A stretch of 64,000 bases of DNA from Polytrichum commune. Lineage: Eukaryota > Streptophyta > Polytrichopsida > Polytrichales > Polytrichaceae. Location: assembly GCA_950295325.1 (NCBI GenBank), contig OX485807.1:46344440-46408439 (forward strand). Direction: 5' to 3'. Below the pieces are notes generated by a model. The model was not told the origin of the DNA. It was given only the letters and a program-made list of their open reading frames with translations, and made no database searches. This document shows, in pieces, positions 37,066-49,052 of the stretch. Within the stretch, counting starts at the first letter, position 1; the number at the start of each line of letters is the position of its first letter. The position numbers and the translations under genes are program-made.

Positions 37066-37631
37066 GTCTAATTAGTGTGGCCCACATTCATTTTGTAGTA
37101 CTTGCCTTGGTTGACATCATTTTGGATGAAATTTTTATTATCATCCCAAACACTTCGTCCATGTACGTTTGGGGTTCTTTGTGGTGGGCCATTGGACAAA
37201 AATAAGGTTTGAGCACAATTTGAGCGTATACTACATTGTCCGTCTTTTCTTTGTTGGCAAGCTTAATGGAGGAGGAGCCGCTTGACACCGACTGAAATAA
37301 GTAGGTATCTATCTTTAGTGTTTCACTTTTGGTTTTTCATCTCATCTTCATTGTTAGATTGCACTTGTAATTTTGATCTTTAATAAATAAGGTCAATTAT
37401 TGGAATGTCTGCTGAGATATTTTTAAGTCACTGGATTTTGGTTATCAATACCGCTCATCTTTGATTTTCTAACATTTCTTGCAACTGTGTACATGTGTCA
37501 ACTGAGGATGGATGCAAACGAAAAAGCCCACACTATTTTTTCACACTTGGATGGATTACAGTGGGTTGCTTCAAAGAATCAAAAGAATAGTGCGGGTAGT
37601 TGGTAATTAGTGTGGCCCACACTAATTAGAC
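37066..37631. mobile_element. Putative inverted-repeat element, family C
   Basis: Starts GTCTAATTAGTGTGG (37066-37080) and ends with its exact inverse CCACACTAATTAGAC (37617-37631). The right end is part of a 25-bp palindrome, TAATTAGTGTGG-C-CCACACTAATTA. An isolated end with the same sequence occurs at about 46523 (GTCTAATTAGTGTGGG). Length about 566 bp, no coding capacity. A target duplication is not clear, so the borders are tentative. Confidence 0.45.
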
Positions 37632-40581
37632 AAAAGCAGTGTAGCTCGGAACGTTCGTGGAACTGAATGTGCACTTTTGTGAGGTCATCTTACCAAAGAA
37701 GTAATGAGCACAATGCAGTTGGCCTAGTAATTTATTTTTCATTTTAAAAAAATTAACAAAATTTTGGGGAGACCCTGCATATATAGAGAGCAGTCAAGGT
37801 GGATCCCACCGACTCCATCAAAGCCAACAACAGTCAATGTGTGTGTGTAGATAGATATTATGATTCCTCATTCATTCACAACCGACCAATGGTTGTTAAA
37901 TTGCATCCCCAAATTCCACACACTCCCTCACAAGAATCATGCGACTTCTTTAATCTCCAATGGACCCAATCTCCTCTCTACTTGACGTAAAACTTGCCAG
38001 GTGGTGAATTGCCTCCTGTGCTTTGGCGCTGGCCTGTCGGCCTTCTGTCTCCAAAAAAAAAAAACCAATGGACCCAAAGGGCCTTCTTATAATTATTACC
38101 CACCCGGACCCACGCTCTCTCCTTCAACAACCGCCGAATAACATCTTGGGCCCCACTTCACACTTGAGCGAAGAGCCGTGACCATGAAATTGCGAGAGCC
38201 CATAAGAAAAGTGTCCAAAGGCCGCCCCAACACACCTCCAACATCATGTAGTAGTGTGGTCACGGATCCTCAAGTGTAGTGTGAAGTCATATGTGACCGG
38301 GCCCTCAACCAAATGCCATTTCAATGAATTTCTATTCATGCAGGTCCTCACACATGATAAAATGGAATAAACCAACGGTTGTGAGCGTTCGGAGTGAAAC
38401 GGTATCCTGGTTTTGTGTTAGGCCTATCATTAAGAGGTGGTTTTTGAAAACAGTCCAAGTGACCATGAAACATGATCTATTCGATGCTATGTAGGAATCC
38501 ATGTAGACTTTTACATCCATCTTGCATTCACATATTTCCTTGGTCCCTCGAGTGTAGTGTGAAGCGAACTTGGACCAGCTATGTTCTTTCCACCAATGAG
38601 AGTGCTTGGAGTGTAATGGTCACAGGCTCTTAGTCGCGTGTGTGAAGTGGCCCTTAACCTCTTAATGCTAAGGTGGCCGACCAATTCCCGACCGCCACTC
38701 CATTTTTGCAGCTTAGGTTAACCTGTTTTCATGCAACACGATATCAAGCTCTAACCAAATGTTGGCATGTCATGGTTGAAATCCGACTTAGCAGCAAAAT
38801 GTTAGTAGCTAAGTTGACTACTCTACACTCCACAATGAACATAATTGCACGGACCTATACGTATCGAGGTTAAAAACCAACAAACATGCACTTTCGATGC
38901 CCATAACCAAATGAGCGAAAGTCCGATTTCTCAATCCGAGTTTTACAGCTATTTCACCACATATCTACAAATACAACACGATACATTTTGTTATGTAAAT
39001 GTAGTCGCATCGGTAGAAACGCAAGAACATGAAAAGAACACAAACCAAATAACACCCACATACCTTAAGTAGTTGGGAATGGGTGGGCCACTTTACAATC
39101 AAATGGTAGTGTTGGAAAAGGGGGACGGGTGTGAGGTGGCAAGGGGCTCGAGCGTAGTCAACACAAGTGGGTCGCTTGGGAAAGGCCCTAAAAGTTGGAC
39201 TTACACCCGAAAAAGTTTCTAGCCCCCCCCCCCCCCCCCCCCACTCGACTGACTTCAAGGGTCACCGGTCGAGTCAATTAGTAGCATTATATACATATAT
39301 ATGCCCCTTTGGAATTTATGACCCTAGCTAGCTAGTTATTTTCCCCAAGTGCCATGCATCCTTTAATTCCTTCCCACGAGTCCGCAACATGTGTGGGGGA
39401 TTAAGAAGCAAGCAAGTTGTTACATTCACTCACGTGCCCCGCGCGGCTTTTACTTTTTACCCACCTTAAACTTACAACTTCCCCCCCCCCCTCCTTTCTC
39501 GACTCCCGCTAGTAGGTAGCTAGTAAGTAGTAGGTTCGCTCGCTCGCTCGCTCGCTTGTTTTAATCAATTTGGGAGCGTGTGGACTTAGGGCCACTTCAC
39601 ACACGAGTCAAGGGTTGTGATGATCATGTCATTGTGAGGGTCCCTAATTCTCATCCAAGGGCCGTACTGGTTGTTTAATTGACCTAGTCTGCTATGTAAG
39701 AATCAATGTAGGATTTTCATTCATGACAACTCTTTTTTTGGGACTCTTAGGGTCTTCACCTTCTAGTGTGAAGTGAACTTAAATGGTCTTGGCCTCTTCG
39801 ACCAATCAGAGATGGCTGCGAGCATGGTAAAGTGGACCAAAATAGTGCTCTGGTATACTAAAACCAAAGCCTACAAGCGGTAGCAAAGTGTTGTGTAATT
39901 TGGATTTTCTTTTCTTTTCTTTTCGTGATGACCGTTGTTGTTGTGTTAAATACTCAAGTGTAGGATATCAAGTTGAGATCTTGAAAACTTATCATTAAAA
40001 GTGATGCTCAAAAGCACATGGTTGAATTGGATTTTGAACGTAAACTTCATGACCTCATATATTTTGAAGTTGGTTCCTCTTTTCCTTTTTTCATATTCCT
40101 TTAATTCATTGTATACTTGTGGAAATCATCAAAAAAATTGTAAAATAAAAATTAATTAATTAATTAATTAAACGTAATTTTATCATATTAAAAAACATTT
40201 TGGACAATTACTTGTTCAATATTGGCTACGTGCACACCACTTGCACTGTCCTCTAACATATGTAGACTTTTCTTGGAATTATTTTTGTCATCAAAAACTG
40301 CTTGGCTTTGTAGATCCATGTGTTTTTTTTAAATGTCAATGATTTTTTCTTCACAAAATTCAAAGTTCGTGTATAGTTTTGAATCACTTTCACTTGACCC
40401 TATGCATGAATAAGAACTTGTCCACTTTCTCGTGCTTGCACCTACATCTTAGAATGCAATGGTCACGGACCTTTAGTCTCATGTGTGAAGTGGCCCTCAT
40501 GGTAGATTTACCAATAGGGTTTGGGTCCAATAAACTCGAGGTCATAAACACCCCTTTAAGGCATATGGATGTTTAAGTGGA

Positions 40582-40618
<37 letters not shown>

Positions 40619-40660
40619 AAAATATGGTTCATTGGGTTCTCTGGCTTCTATTGATCTAAT
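37632..40660. other. Intergenic DNA with simple repeats
   Basis: No gene supported. A CT/G-rich phrase ending in A12 at about 38010-38066 (CTGGCCTGTCGGCCTTCTGT then CTCCAAAA) looks like the tail of a retroposed element. A run of 20 C residues lies at 39223-39242, a second C run near 39481, (CGCT)n near 39538-39553, and (TA)n at about 40588-40616. Confidence 0.45.
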
Positions 40661-40669
40661 CTTTGTTTT

Positions 40670-40970
40670 CAAAATTGTGTTGCATTGGTAAAGCTATGAT
40701 GAAACATCGAGGAAACCCAAATTGGAAATCATACCGCTCTTGATTGAGTTATGGTTATAGGAAGTGCACATTTTTTTTCCTTAACTAAATACTTGAGTCT
40801 TCCCATTGCATCCACTAATGAGTGTGCAATAGTTAATAAATTTGAAGACATAGTCCTATCTCTCTTAAACATGTGTCTTTATGGTGCATGTTCTCAGTTA
40901 TCACCTAACCACATACTGATCAAATATAGGTATCCAATTCAAAAAAATGATTGAATAATGCTCACATAAC
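40670..40970. repeat. Dispersed repeat B, copy 3
   Basis: Contiguous copy with the blocks TTGTGTTGCATTGG, GATGAAACATCGAGGAAA, GAGTTATGGTTATAGGAAGT, GAAGACATAGTCCTATCTCT, AAACATGTGTCTTTATGGTG and ATCACCTAACCACATACTGA. It shows that the two halves at 25018 and 25985 were originally adjacent. No ORF. Confidence 0.6.
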
Positions 40971-41500
40971 TTATGAACCTAACTTTTGGACTCAAGGTTG
41001 TACCCAAGTTTGAAGATCGGTTTCACAAATTAGGAGGAGTATTTTTTTGAGTTGGGATGGACAAAATTTGGTGGGAAAGTGATGCCATATTAATGTCACT
41101 ACAATTTTTCCATACCTTGGATATGGACCCTAGTGCATGTACTCTTGAAGTCCAAAAGTTGGCTCTTGAGCATTGAAATCGCACGAATTTGGAGTTTCTT
41201 TGGCCTTGGAATATATATATATATATATATAGTAGAAGTTCCCTATACAGGTGAATGTTTACATAAGCTCTACCCACCTTACTTTATCTTCACATTCTAT
41301 GTATGATAATCAAACCTTGGAACATTTCCATTGAGACGATGACATGTTTCATGTATATCATAACAAACCTCCAAATGTGATTTAATTACTTTAAAATCAC
41401 ATCTAGTGGTGTATAACATAATATGATATATTTGATACATTATCATCATTATTATTATTATACAATAGATTTTGTAAATAGGAGCAAAATACTATGGTTC

Positions 41501-41546
<46 letters not shown>

Positions 41547-43120
41547 CATAAGTATTTTATTTACCATGACATTTATTGAAAGATTATGACGTTACATTCA
41601 ATGTTTTGAATGTTTTGTGATATTTAACCTTTAAGTGCCCACAATAGCATGAGAACTCATCTCTCGGAGGGAAATCCTCCCATTGCAATTAGGTGCGACC
41701 ACGTCCTACAGCTGGTATTGGAGATGATAACCCTAACAACAAACTCTCAATACAAAATTGTTAGGGAGTTCACTTCACAACTTGTAATTGGATTGTACTA
41801 ATTTGCCAACATCACCTTCAATTCTTGCCCAAGGAAAAATAGCTCAAGATCGCATGAGAGGATGCTTCAAGTTTTGGACGGACAATTTTAAGTTTGATTT
41901 GGACATACATTTTAGAAGTTAGTACGTGAACCACCCCAACCTTTTGAGTCAACACACTATTACCATCCATAACAAGGTTTGAATTTAGACTTACATAAGC
42001 TTATGTTGAACTTGTGTAGTATATTATTGTCGATGATGGATCGAAAATGAATATTTCATCTAAATTTTCATGCAAGATGAGTAATAAGAACCCGCTTTTC
42101 TTTTTCTTTTTCTTTTTCCCTTTCCCTTTCCCAATCTTGCTCTAATTTGGAAACTTTGGTCTTGATGGGCTCTTGCGGTCTCATGGCCGTGTTGAAATTG
42201 GTCCCATTGGGTGGGTTGACTACATGGTCCAATTGATTCCAATGAAAATCTACAAAGGAAAAAGCGGTTTAAAATGTTGCACAAGACATGGATTGCTTTA
42301 AGCTTTCAATGACGATCCCCTTCTCTTGTGGCCATGGGGCAATAAAGGGTTAAAGGAGCAGTCAATTAGATGAAAGTTGGAGCCAACATGGTTCTTGAAG
42401 TTCACTTTTTATTTTAGCATAAGATGGGTTCACAGTTTGGCCCAAGACGAAAGAAGCTCCAAAATCAAGCAATGCTATTAGTTGAGAACATACTTTTGGA
42501 CCCAAAGTATTGTATTAGGGTCAAGTCCAAAATATGAAAATAAGTGTCACTCATATGCAACTAATTTCGGGTCATTTCCTCTATAAATCTTGTATGTCTC
42601 AACTCCAAAAAATATCCCTTATTAGTGTGACAACCCATTCTTTAGGCTTGGGTCCAATCTTGAGTCTCATAGTAAGGTCCATTGTGGGGGCTTTTTGAAC
42701 CTTGAGTTTACTAGACTTGGACCGTAATGTAAACCTTAGCTTAGAAAATCTCCCCACGTTCAACCCCCGTACAATCTAGATACAACACTAGTAATAGTAG
42801 CTTTAGGAGTGCGGAATATTACAATGGGATCACAACACGAAGGCTAAACATGAGCCTAGGACCTTGTATTGGCTTGATCCCATGCACATACGGAGGCAAC
42901 TAAGATATTGGCACTTTAATGGATCATAGTGCCATGTTCATTGTCTTATTCATGCCTTATTCATGATTCCTATTGACCAAATAAAGTTTACTCGCCCCCC
43001 CCCTAAAAAAAAGGCCAAACACCAAAATCATACCATAAAGTGATGTGGCAAATCTCTTAACAAAACAAGTACATCCAAATCCTCAATCATTCATTTTGTT
43101 ATAATCTTTCAGACCTTTTA
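40971..43120. other. AT-rich intergenic DNA with microsatellites
   Basis: No gene supported. Holds a (TA)n tract near 41211-41231, an (AC)n-(TA)n compound microsatellite at 41504-41547, and a CT-rich tract at about 42095-42132 made of CTTTTT and CCCTTT units. Confidence 0.45.
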
Positions 43121-43124
43121 TAGT

Positions 43125-43325
43125 CCATTAGCTAGATGGGCTAGCCCATGTTTTTCAGGCCTCAATCTAGCTATAGCTAGGCTAGCCCATATGGCTAGAG
43201 CTAGCCTATATTTTTCAAGCCTCGATCTAGCCATAGCTGGGCTAGCCCATATTTTTCAGGTATCGTTTTCAACCATATAGTTGGGCTAGCTGACTTAAAA
43301 AGCTAGCTCAACTAGTTCATATATT
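43125..43325. repeat. GCTAGCCC minisatellite
   Basis: Imperfect head-to-tail units of about 55 bp, each with GGGCTAGCCCAT, ATTTTTCAGGC or AAGC, and CTCGATCTAGC.ATAGC. A second, shorter set of the same units lies at about 43810-43955. The 480 bp in between differ and include an open stretch (43407-43631) with no recognised product, so one unit array may have been split by an insertion. Confidence 0.7.
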
Positions 43326-46300
43326 GAATTTAAGGAGGCGTCGTTTCATCAATACAATCATATTTCATATCAGTCGAAATCACTTATTATCATCAATGTC
43401 TAATTCTTGTTGCTCGCCATTCTCTACCAACAGACCGTCATTGTCCTCTATCTGCAACTCCTCATCGAAAATAGGGTGTTTTGGAATGTGATTCTCCCAA
43501 TCGAATTGTCCAACAATATTAGTTTTTTAGGATCATATGGCATTAGATGCTTGTTCAACTTCAACATCACCGACGTCTCTGCAAATCCTCCCCAAAGTGA
43601 TGATATCTTTGGGGGTGATGATATCATTTAGATTGCCAAAGTCACTTCTAGCCCACCTGATCCAAGCTTGGATGCTAGCAAACCGGTGGCTACTTCTGCC
43701 AAGCATGGCATTCTAGGTTTAAGCATTTAAAACCACAATGCCCTAAAGTCAGGTGTGGTTGGGCCTTAGCTTGAGCCAATGAAGCTACATGACCTATCTT
43801 TAGCTAGTTAATAACTAGCTGGGCTAGCCCATATTTTTCAACCCTCGATCTAGTTGTAGATGGGCTAGCCCATTTTTTCAAGTATTGTTTTCAACCATAA
43901 CTCTTAGCTATTGCGTTAGCCACTAGCCCAATAAGTCCATGGGCTAGCGGTTGTACAAGGTATATAATCTTTCGTTGTAAATAAGGTGTGAAATCAAGAA
44001 TCTTGAGAAGGCAAATCTAAAGAGTCCAAGCTCACTTCACGTGTTTAAGGATCGAGGGAGAAATCGTCAAAATCCGTATAGAAGAGCATGCAATCTTATG
44101 GTCATTGGAGTTTCAAGATTATATTTGTATCAAAAGTTTACTTGTTAGTTAATAATTTATTTTTCTATAATTGGTGAAAAATAAGCAAGACTTGAAGGAA
44201 ATAGTAAGAGCCACCCCTAGAAGGTCAACCAAAGGATGTCAAATCACAAGAAAGAATCATGTGTTTCCTAGGTTGTTATACTTTTGTATAGATTGCCTCT
44301 CCCGTCTTGTGACAAAGAGTTTTTCTTCTTCTTTACATGTTCTAGGATGTAGCTTCCACGTGGGATACAAGTGGGTCTTAATGAATGTGAGCATGCCACA
44401 TGACAATTTTGAGGGGAAGATATTTTCTTATGTGTCAAAATAGTGAGCCCTCTACAACATTCTCTACCTCATCGGAGTTTATTCCCAAGTTTGACCGTTT
44501 CCTCTTTGGAACATGTAAAGTGAACTTGGGAACTTGCTCGGAATCGCTTGAGAACCTTGAGGTTCATGGACCAGCATGTCTATATTCAATAGTATTTGTT
44601 GGGAACATAGTGTATCCCACTAAAACACCAAAGACAAGATGCACCTGCCGATGTTGGATGGTTGCTCCACCCATTTTAAGGACAACTCTACGAAATACCA
44701 TTTGAAAAATTTGGAGGTGTTTGTTGGAGGTGAACACCACCTCGAGCTCTACTAGATGTCCCTAGTTGAAGGAGGCACGGTGACTTGTCACCCCATATAA
44801 AACCTCATTTCTCTTCCAATTATGATTCATTTAACCCATTTAACCATTTGTGAGGTGATAGCCCCTTCTTAATAATAGCCCCTCTTCTTCCCACTCATTG
44901 TTTGCCCTTCCCCTCTACATATCCTCCAGCCATGATTGGCCAAATCAATTCACTCTCAAAAACAAGTTTTGACGAAAATAAAAATTTCATGATTTTGCCC
45001 AAATTTCCATTTAAAATTGTATATTTTTTCTTTAAAAATGATGGAGATTTGGGTGTTTTAGAAAGAATATTATTTCCAATGAATCGACCTAGGGTAGAAT
45101 GGTATTGAGGACTTAGTAATGTGGCACCATGTTTGAATAAGTCCATGTATTCTATGTTCAAATCTTATATCTCAAGAGACAGAATGAATATTTGAAGGTG
45201 TGGATGTTGTTGAATCAATGCTTAAAATGCATGTAACATTTTAAAGTTCACTTAGAATATATATTAGTTTGTATGTACATACTCCATTGTCATTCTCATA
45301 TACCATATTAAGTAATATATTATATTTTAATTTCTCTTGGTTTTGGCAAGACTACCAAAAGTTATGTCATCTAATTTTGGTGGGACATGCAAGCAACCAT
45401 CACGATGTATAGAATATGCTAAATATGTTGAATTAGTATGGTCCACACTATTCATCATCGACTCTCACTAATTACCTTGGAATCATTGTGTGGCAATCAC
45501 ACTAATCAACTAATTTAGTGTGATCCACATTAATTGTTTTGCAATCACTAGGTGACAACTAGAAAACGTGTCCAATTGTCACATGACAAGTCATGAACAC
45601 CACTTTAATCATCATGCCATACCAATTTAAAGACTTCAATAAATAAAATGTTTAGTGTAATCACTACTTACGTTATTCCAAAATTAGAGAATGTGTGTAT
45701 CAGGAACGTTCTTAACTACTCACAACAAACATAACATTACTAAGCAAGTAGACAATGGTCCTTTTTTTGTCCAAAGAAAGAGGTTGTCTTTTAAAAAAAG
45801 ATTGAATTTATAGTTGCTTGTCAAAAACTTCACATTACACAACCTGAGTGTTCCACATTAACATAGAATCCTGGAAATAAAGGAGAATTATGCTTGCCCG
45901 ATACTTGGTCCAATGGAATGCAACCAATGAGCTGAGTCATGCTATGAATACAAACATTTCATTCCCGAATTAACTTATGTCAGAAAAAGTGACAAGACTT
46001 GTGTAGGGATCTATGATAAGGGAGAACCGGTTGAGTTTGAGAAATAACCAGTTGAAGTTGAAGACTTCAAGAGAATTACCAATCACTTTAGAGGAATCTT
46101 ATAGAATATACCTCCAATTAATATAGGAAAACCGGAGGATTTGAACATGTAAGCCAGTTGGACTTGCAAACACTAGGATCTCAACCGATTATGCCCACAA
46201 ATCTCCCCTCTAGAAATCCCTTCATTGGTATAGTTAGTGAAGTTAATGGCAAGTATGTGATGGGTGCCTTCCTAGTTGATTCCAAAGTGCTCCAATAGCG

Positions 46301-46609
46301 GGGTTGGACTCCCGAGGGTCCGTAACCACCCTTTCCACTACACTAGTCAAATTTGGACAACATCACGAAAGCATCTCCACCGCATGCCCACCACATCTCC
46401 CTCCATCTATGACAAAACGTCACCAAACGTTGTATTGAAAATTGGACCTCTCTTGATTTAGTTATGGTTATGTTGATTATGTAAAGTGTGTTCACTATCG
46501 AGTGTGGAGTACACCTTTTTGTCTAATTAGTGTGGGTTACCATTTGGAAGCACACATTGCTATAACAGTTTATTGAGAGCATATTTTTTTTACCAAAATA
46601 ACACAAGTA
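43326..46609. other. Intergenic DNA, no supported gene
   Basis: Includes the second GCTAGCCC array (about 43810-43955), the third PGWTWK relic (46020-46200) and a fragment of repeat B (46430-46510). Several small palindromic phrases of the TAGTGTGG/CCACACTA type occur at 45430-45540. Open frames here (for example 44171-44443, 44400-44705) have no resemblance to known families. Confidence 0.4.
46020..46200 (+). pseudogene. Decayed coding repeat with PGWTWK motif, copy 3
   Basis: Matches the relics at 4776-5025 and 10065-10235. In one frame it still reads RITNHFRGIL and later ASWTCKH, but the frame has several stops. Shared DNA blocks include GAGAATTACCAATCACTTTA, GAGGAATCTTATAGAATATA and AGGATCTCAACCGATTATG. 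Confidence 0.45.
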
Positions 46610-46981
46610 CACTAAATATGGTATTTAGTGTACTTTGATTCTAATTGTCTTGCTCAATACTAATTGTGAAATGTGGTGTAGTGTCACCAACGCTAAATGT
46701 TAAGCTAACTTTATTTGTCATTCCTTCTAAATTTTCTTGGGGATTATAGATTTACAGTGTTGCAATTACTGTCCCTTACCAAATGGTTTTTCATCCAATT
46801 TTCAATCATCCATGACAATATTTCATCCGAAGTTGTTGACAAGAGAAGGTAGGGTGTTGGCCAATGGATGAACTCATCCATCATCCATGACAATATTGGT
46901 CACTTATTCATAAGAAGTGTCATCCAAAAAGTTACCGTAGTGACATAAAATAACATATGACACTAAATATGATATTTAGTG
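46610..46981. mobile_element. MITE-like element, 372 bp, family A copy 3
   Basis: Intact copy: TA at 46608-46609, left end CACTAAATATGGTATTTAGT, right end CACTAAATATGATATTTAGTG, TA at 46982-46983. Its length is identical to the copy at 10307-10678. The outermost bases CACTAAATAT are shared with the 418-bp element at 16839-17256, so the two groups probably used the same transposase. No coding capacity. Confidence 0.8.
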
Positions 46982-46983
46982 TA

Positions 46984-49052
46984 GTTGTAACATGAATTCA
47001 AAAAGGTCTCAATCAATGTATGAATGACATGTGGCATGGTTTGAGGTAGAGGGCCCTCTACTTCATAAATGAATCTCTTTCCTAATCACAACTCTTTCAA
47101 TGCTAGAAAGTGCCATTTTCATTTAACAATTATTGCAAAGTATTTAGCCCTACATGATTACTCATTGATATCAAGACATACACATTAACATATTTTTGGG
47201 ATTATGTTATTACACTTAGAATTTTTGTGAATTATTAAGCCATCCACATTCAACCATCATGATCTCAGCTTTCACCAGTCACCTTCAATAGCCACAATCC
47301 AAAACTAGGAATGTGATGGAAACTTGGATGTACATTTATCATGGAATTTATCCAAATTTCAGGTATTTTATCCCAGGAATAATAACATGAATATGATGCA
47401 AAGGCCCTCCTTGCAATGTCAATTGAAGCTGCAATTTTTTTGTAAGACTACACAATATGTTATTCCCAACTCCATTTGCCTTGGAAAGTGCAACAGAGGA
47501 GCAAACAAGTATGGGAAACAGAGAAGATTCCTCCAACATGTATACTTTTGGTTAGTGTTGAATATATCCTGTGAAGCATCTGTCCACATATGCTAAAATG
47601 TAAGGTAACTACGTACTCAAAAGCTAGAAGTCTGCAACAACTAAATCTAGCACTCATTTTCGTCTGCTCCAAGGGGATTGCAAGCATGTCCATTGATTCT
47701 CCTAACATTAGTATTCTATAAGCACCAAAGCCACAGTAGCTGGCAAGTAATCAGTACTCTACATGACTTCCACAAGTATTTCTGCCAACTTGCCATTGGA
47801 AGCAGTTGGCAATTGAATTGCCAACTGCTATGCTTTTCAAGCACAAGTTAGATGGATTGGTGTCTAGCACCATGATACCTGTCTCAGTTCACAGCAAGAG
47901 AAAAATCAGCAGTTGCCAAATCCAATAAAACATTGAACTGCACATGTCCAGGATTAGAAAACCTGTGTTACATTTATCAATAAAGTATAGGTATTCTTGT
48001 AAGGGTCGATGTTCAAACAACACTTACAGATAAAGGATACCAGTAACCTGATCCCAAGTTTTTTGAGTTACATACTCAGTACAAAGCAATCTGAAACTAG
48101 AATGAATTAGAAAACCAAATCACACATGCGGCACTAGTGAAATGGTGGCCCATAACAATCCATCTACATGGAAGAAGCCACTTTCCACAATAATCCCACT
48201 GACTACTTCATCAGTTCCCGACAGTGGATATATCCTTGTGTTGATAAGTTTCTGCTTTTGATCTCTAGATATAACAGGAAGACTCAACCAAATTGTTGTA
48301 TATCATGTGTACTAAGACCTCAATTTTGACATGAGAACCAGGAGAGATATGACAATCACCTGTATTCATAAAGTACGAACAACGGGTCTATGTTAAGAGC
48401 GATTTGATTCATTCTACAGTTCAACCTGGCATTTGACCAGAAGATACAGCTGCATGAAGGGTCAGCACAACTAGTAGGAAGAAAGTATCCTGGGTTTAAT
48501 GTGCCTGACATACCTTCCTTTATCATTTGGAACAGTCTTGCAGTGGGTTGTCTGCTAAAAGCTCTGGTTGGTGACACTCCAAAACAAAATGCTAAGAATA
48601 CAGCACTTAACGTTCAACTGCACCTGCTCAAAAGTAACTCAGTTTTACTCGGAAATCCTCTTTGGCCCTATCGCTGATTTAAATTGAAGGTACACATATC
48701 ATTCTTCTTCTAAAGACTCACAGTGTAAAAGATTTGGGTCACACAGAGGCGAACCAACCCAGAGGTTTCCATCACCTATGATTGCTGAAAATGAGTTGCC
48801 TGTGTCTGCTACCATTGTGTGGAGTGTGGATGTTTTTAAATTGACGAGTTTCCAAAGGTAATGGCTTCAGACTATGGATAAGTGACCTCGAAACATGCTT
48901 TCAGTGTCAAGCTGTAATTCGGCTTAAACCTAAGAATGTAGGTCTTACCATACTATAATTCCAAAATCTATACAGTTCTGAATATCAGAATAACTACAAA
49001 TAATCTCTGACAGTAACAATTCGGCTACACTACGTCAGCCTTGCAGCAAGTA
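46984..49052. other. Downstream flank of MON1, no supported gene
   Basis: The right half probably holds the 3' UTR of MON1, whose stop codon lies at 49053-49055. Short open frames (47324-47596, 48356-48577) show no homology that I can name and no matching splice partners. The 3' end of the transcript cannot be placed. Confidence 0.4.

Noticed and set aside
43407-43631. 74-residue open frame between minisatellite blocks
   Set aside because: No family resemblance, no splice context, and the position between repeats suggests chance.
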